6,897 bases of DNA from Desulfobacterales bacterium CG23_combo_of_CG06-09_8_20_14_all_51_8 (lineage in GTDB: Bacteria > Desulfobacterota > Desulfobacteria > Desulfobacterales > Desulfosalsimonadaceae), in the NCBI GenBank assembly GCA_002772195.1, contig PCSG01000161.1, positions 10,080 through 16,976 on the forward strand, written 5' to 3'. The position numbers and the translations under genes are program-made. Each line of letters opens with the position of its first letter. The stretch's first letter is position 1. Below are positions 6,728 through 6,897 of this stretch, one piece after another. The notes beneath the pieces are model-generated. The model was not told the origin of the DNA and did not search any database. It was given only the letters and a program-made list of their open reading frames with translations.

Positions 6728-6897
6728 ATAATAAATTTTTCATTTTCATATAAAACGATATGGAAATCCCGGCAGGCGATTGCTTTGTTGACAAAAGCAA
6801 TTGAACTAAACCAACAGGATTCAAGATTATATATAGATGGGGCCGCTATATACGCAAAAATGGGCGAGCTTGCCCTGTCGGAAGACGGGCCTATTGG
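6728..6897 (+). CDS. TPR-repeat protein fragment, start unclear, runs off the window
   Basis: The frame is open from 6728, after TAA 6725-6727, to the end of the window: 56 codons. The part from about 6767 reads as a tetratricopeptide repeat. SRQAIALLTKAIELNQQD matches the second TPR helix ('AI-x-x-L-x-KAIELNP-x-x'), and LYIDGAAIYAKMGELALSED matches the next repeat ('Y-x-x-x-A-x-x-Y-x-x-x-G-x'). TPRs mediate protein-protein contacts, so no enzymatic role can be assigned. No ATG precedes the repeat in this frame. TTG 6785, with AGG 8 bases upstream, is possible but would discard part of the matching helix. ATG 6760 is one base out of frame. The gene may be 5'-truncated, frameshifted, or start at an unusual codon. 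Confidence 0.45.
   Translation, partial: MINFSFSYKTIWKSRQAIALLTKAIELNQQDSRLYIDGAAIYAKMGELALSEDGPI

Noticed and set aside
6788..6793. Perfect TTGACA promoter -35 box
   Set aside because: No -10 hexamer lies 16-18 bp downstream, and the site falls inside the TPR coding signal.
1..6897. CRISPR arrays, tRNA or rRNA genes, insertion sequences, attachment sites
   Set aside because: No direct-repeat array, cloverleaf, transposase motif or flanking inverted repeats were seen on reading either strand.

Overview
The window is a 6.9 kb piece of a cell-surface glycan (capsule, O-antigen or teichoic-acid-like polymer) biosynthesis locus. Every supported gene is on the + strand, and the spacing suggests one operon. 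Codon use is mixed, with moderate GC and some AT-rich stretches. The protein set (WbpM/FlaA1-type dehydratase, SQD1-like SDR, GT2-TagF fusion, GT-C membrane enzyme, TPR) fits a bacterium. A Gram-negative of the Desulfobacterota type is a guess from general flavour; no marker gene fixes the taxonomy.

Layout: (1) 1-450, 3' end of a GT4/GT1-fold glycosyltransferase whose start lies outside the window. (2) 467-1558, a soluble short-form UDP-HexNAc 4,6-dehydratase of the CapD/FlaA1 family with a Ser-Met-Lys catalytic triad. (3) 1575-2759, a homologue of UDP-sulfoquinovose synthase (SQD1/SqdB/Agl3). (4) 2765-5110, a two-domain protein: an N-terminal GT2 glycosyltransferase and a C-terminal CDP-glycerol glycerophosphotransferase (TagB/TagF-like). 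(5) 5111-5282, a gap with no convincing gene, although a doubtful 55-codon ORF fills it. (6) 5283-6650, a polytopic GT-C-like membrane glycosyltransferase whose C-terminus looks frameshifted at a run of nine G. (7) 6651-6897, a poorly coding stretch that becomes the beginning, or a broken part, of a TPR protein running off the end.

Together the genes suggest a pathway that makes unusual nucleotide sugars (one 4-keto-6-deoxy-HexNAc-derived, one possibly sulfonated) and assembles them with a glycerol-phosphate-type unit. The GT4 enzyme, the GT2 domain and the GT-C enzyme would add sugars, and the TagF-like domain would add or polymerise an alditol phosphate. If the SQD1-like enzyme is a true sulfoquinovose synthase, the product would carry both sulfonate and phosphate charge. 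The most checkable oddities are the G9 run that decides the end of the membrane protein, and the divergent active site of the SQD1-like enzyme.
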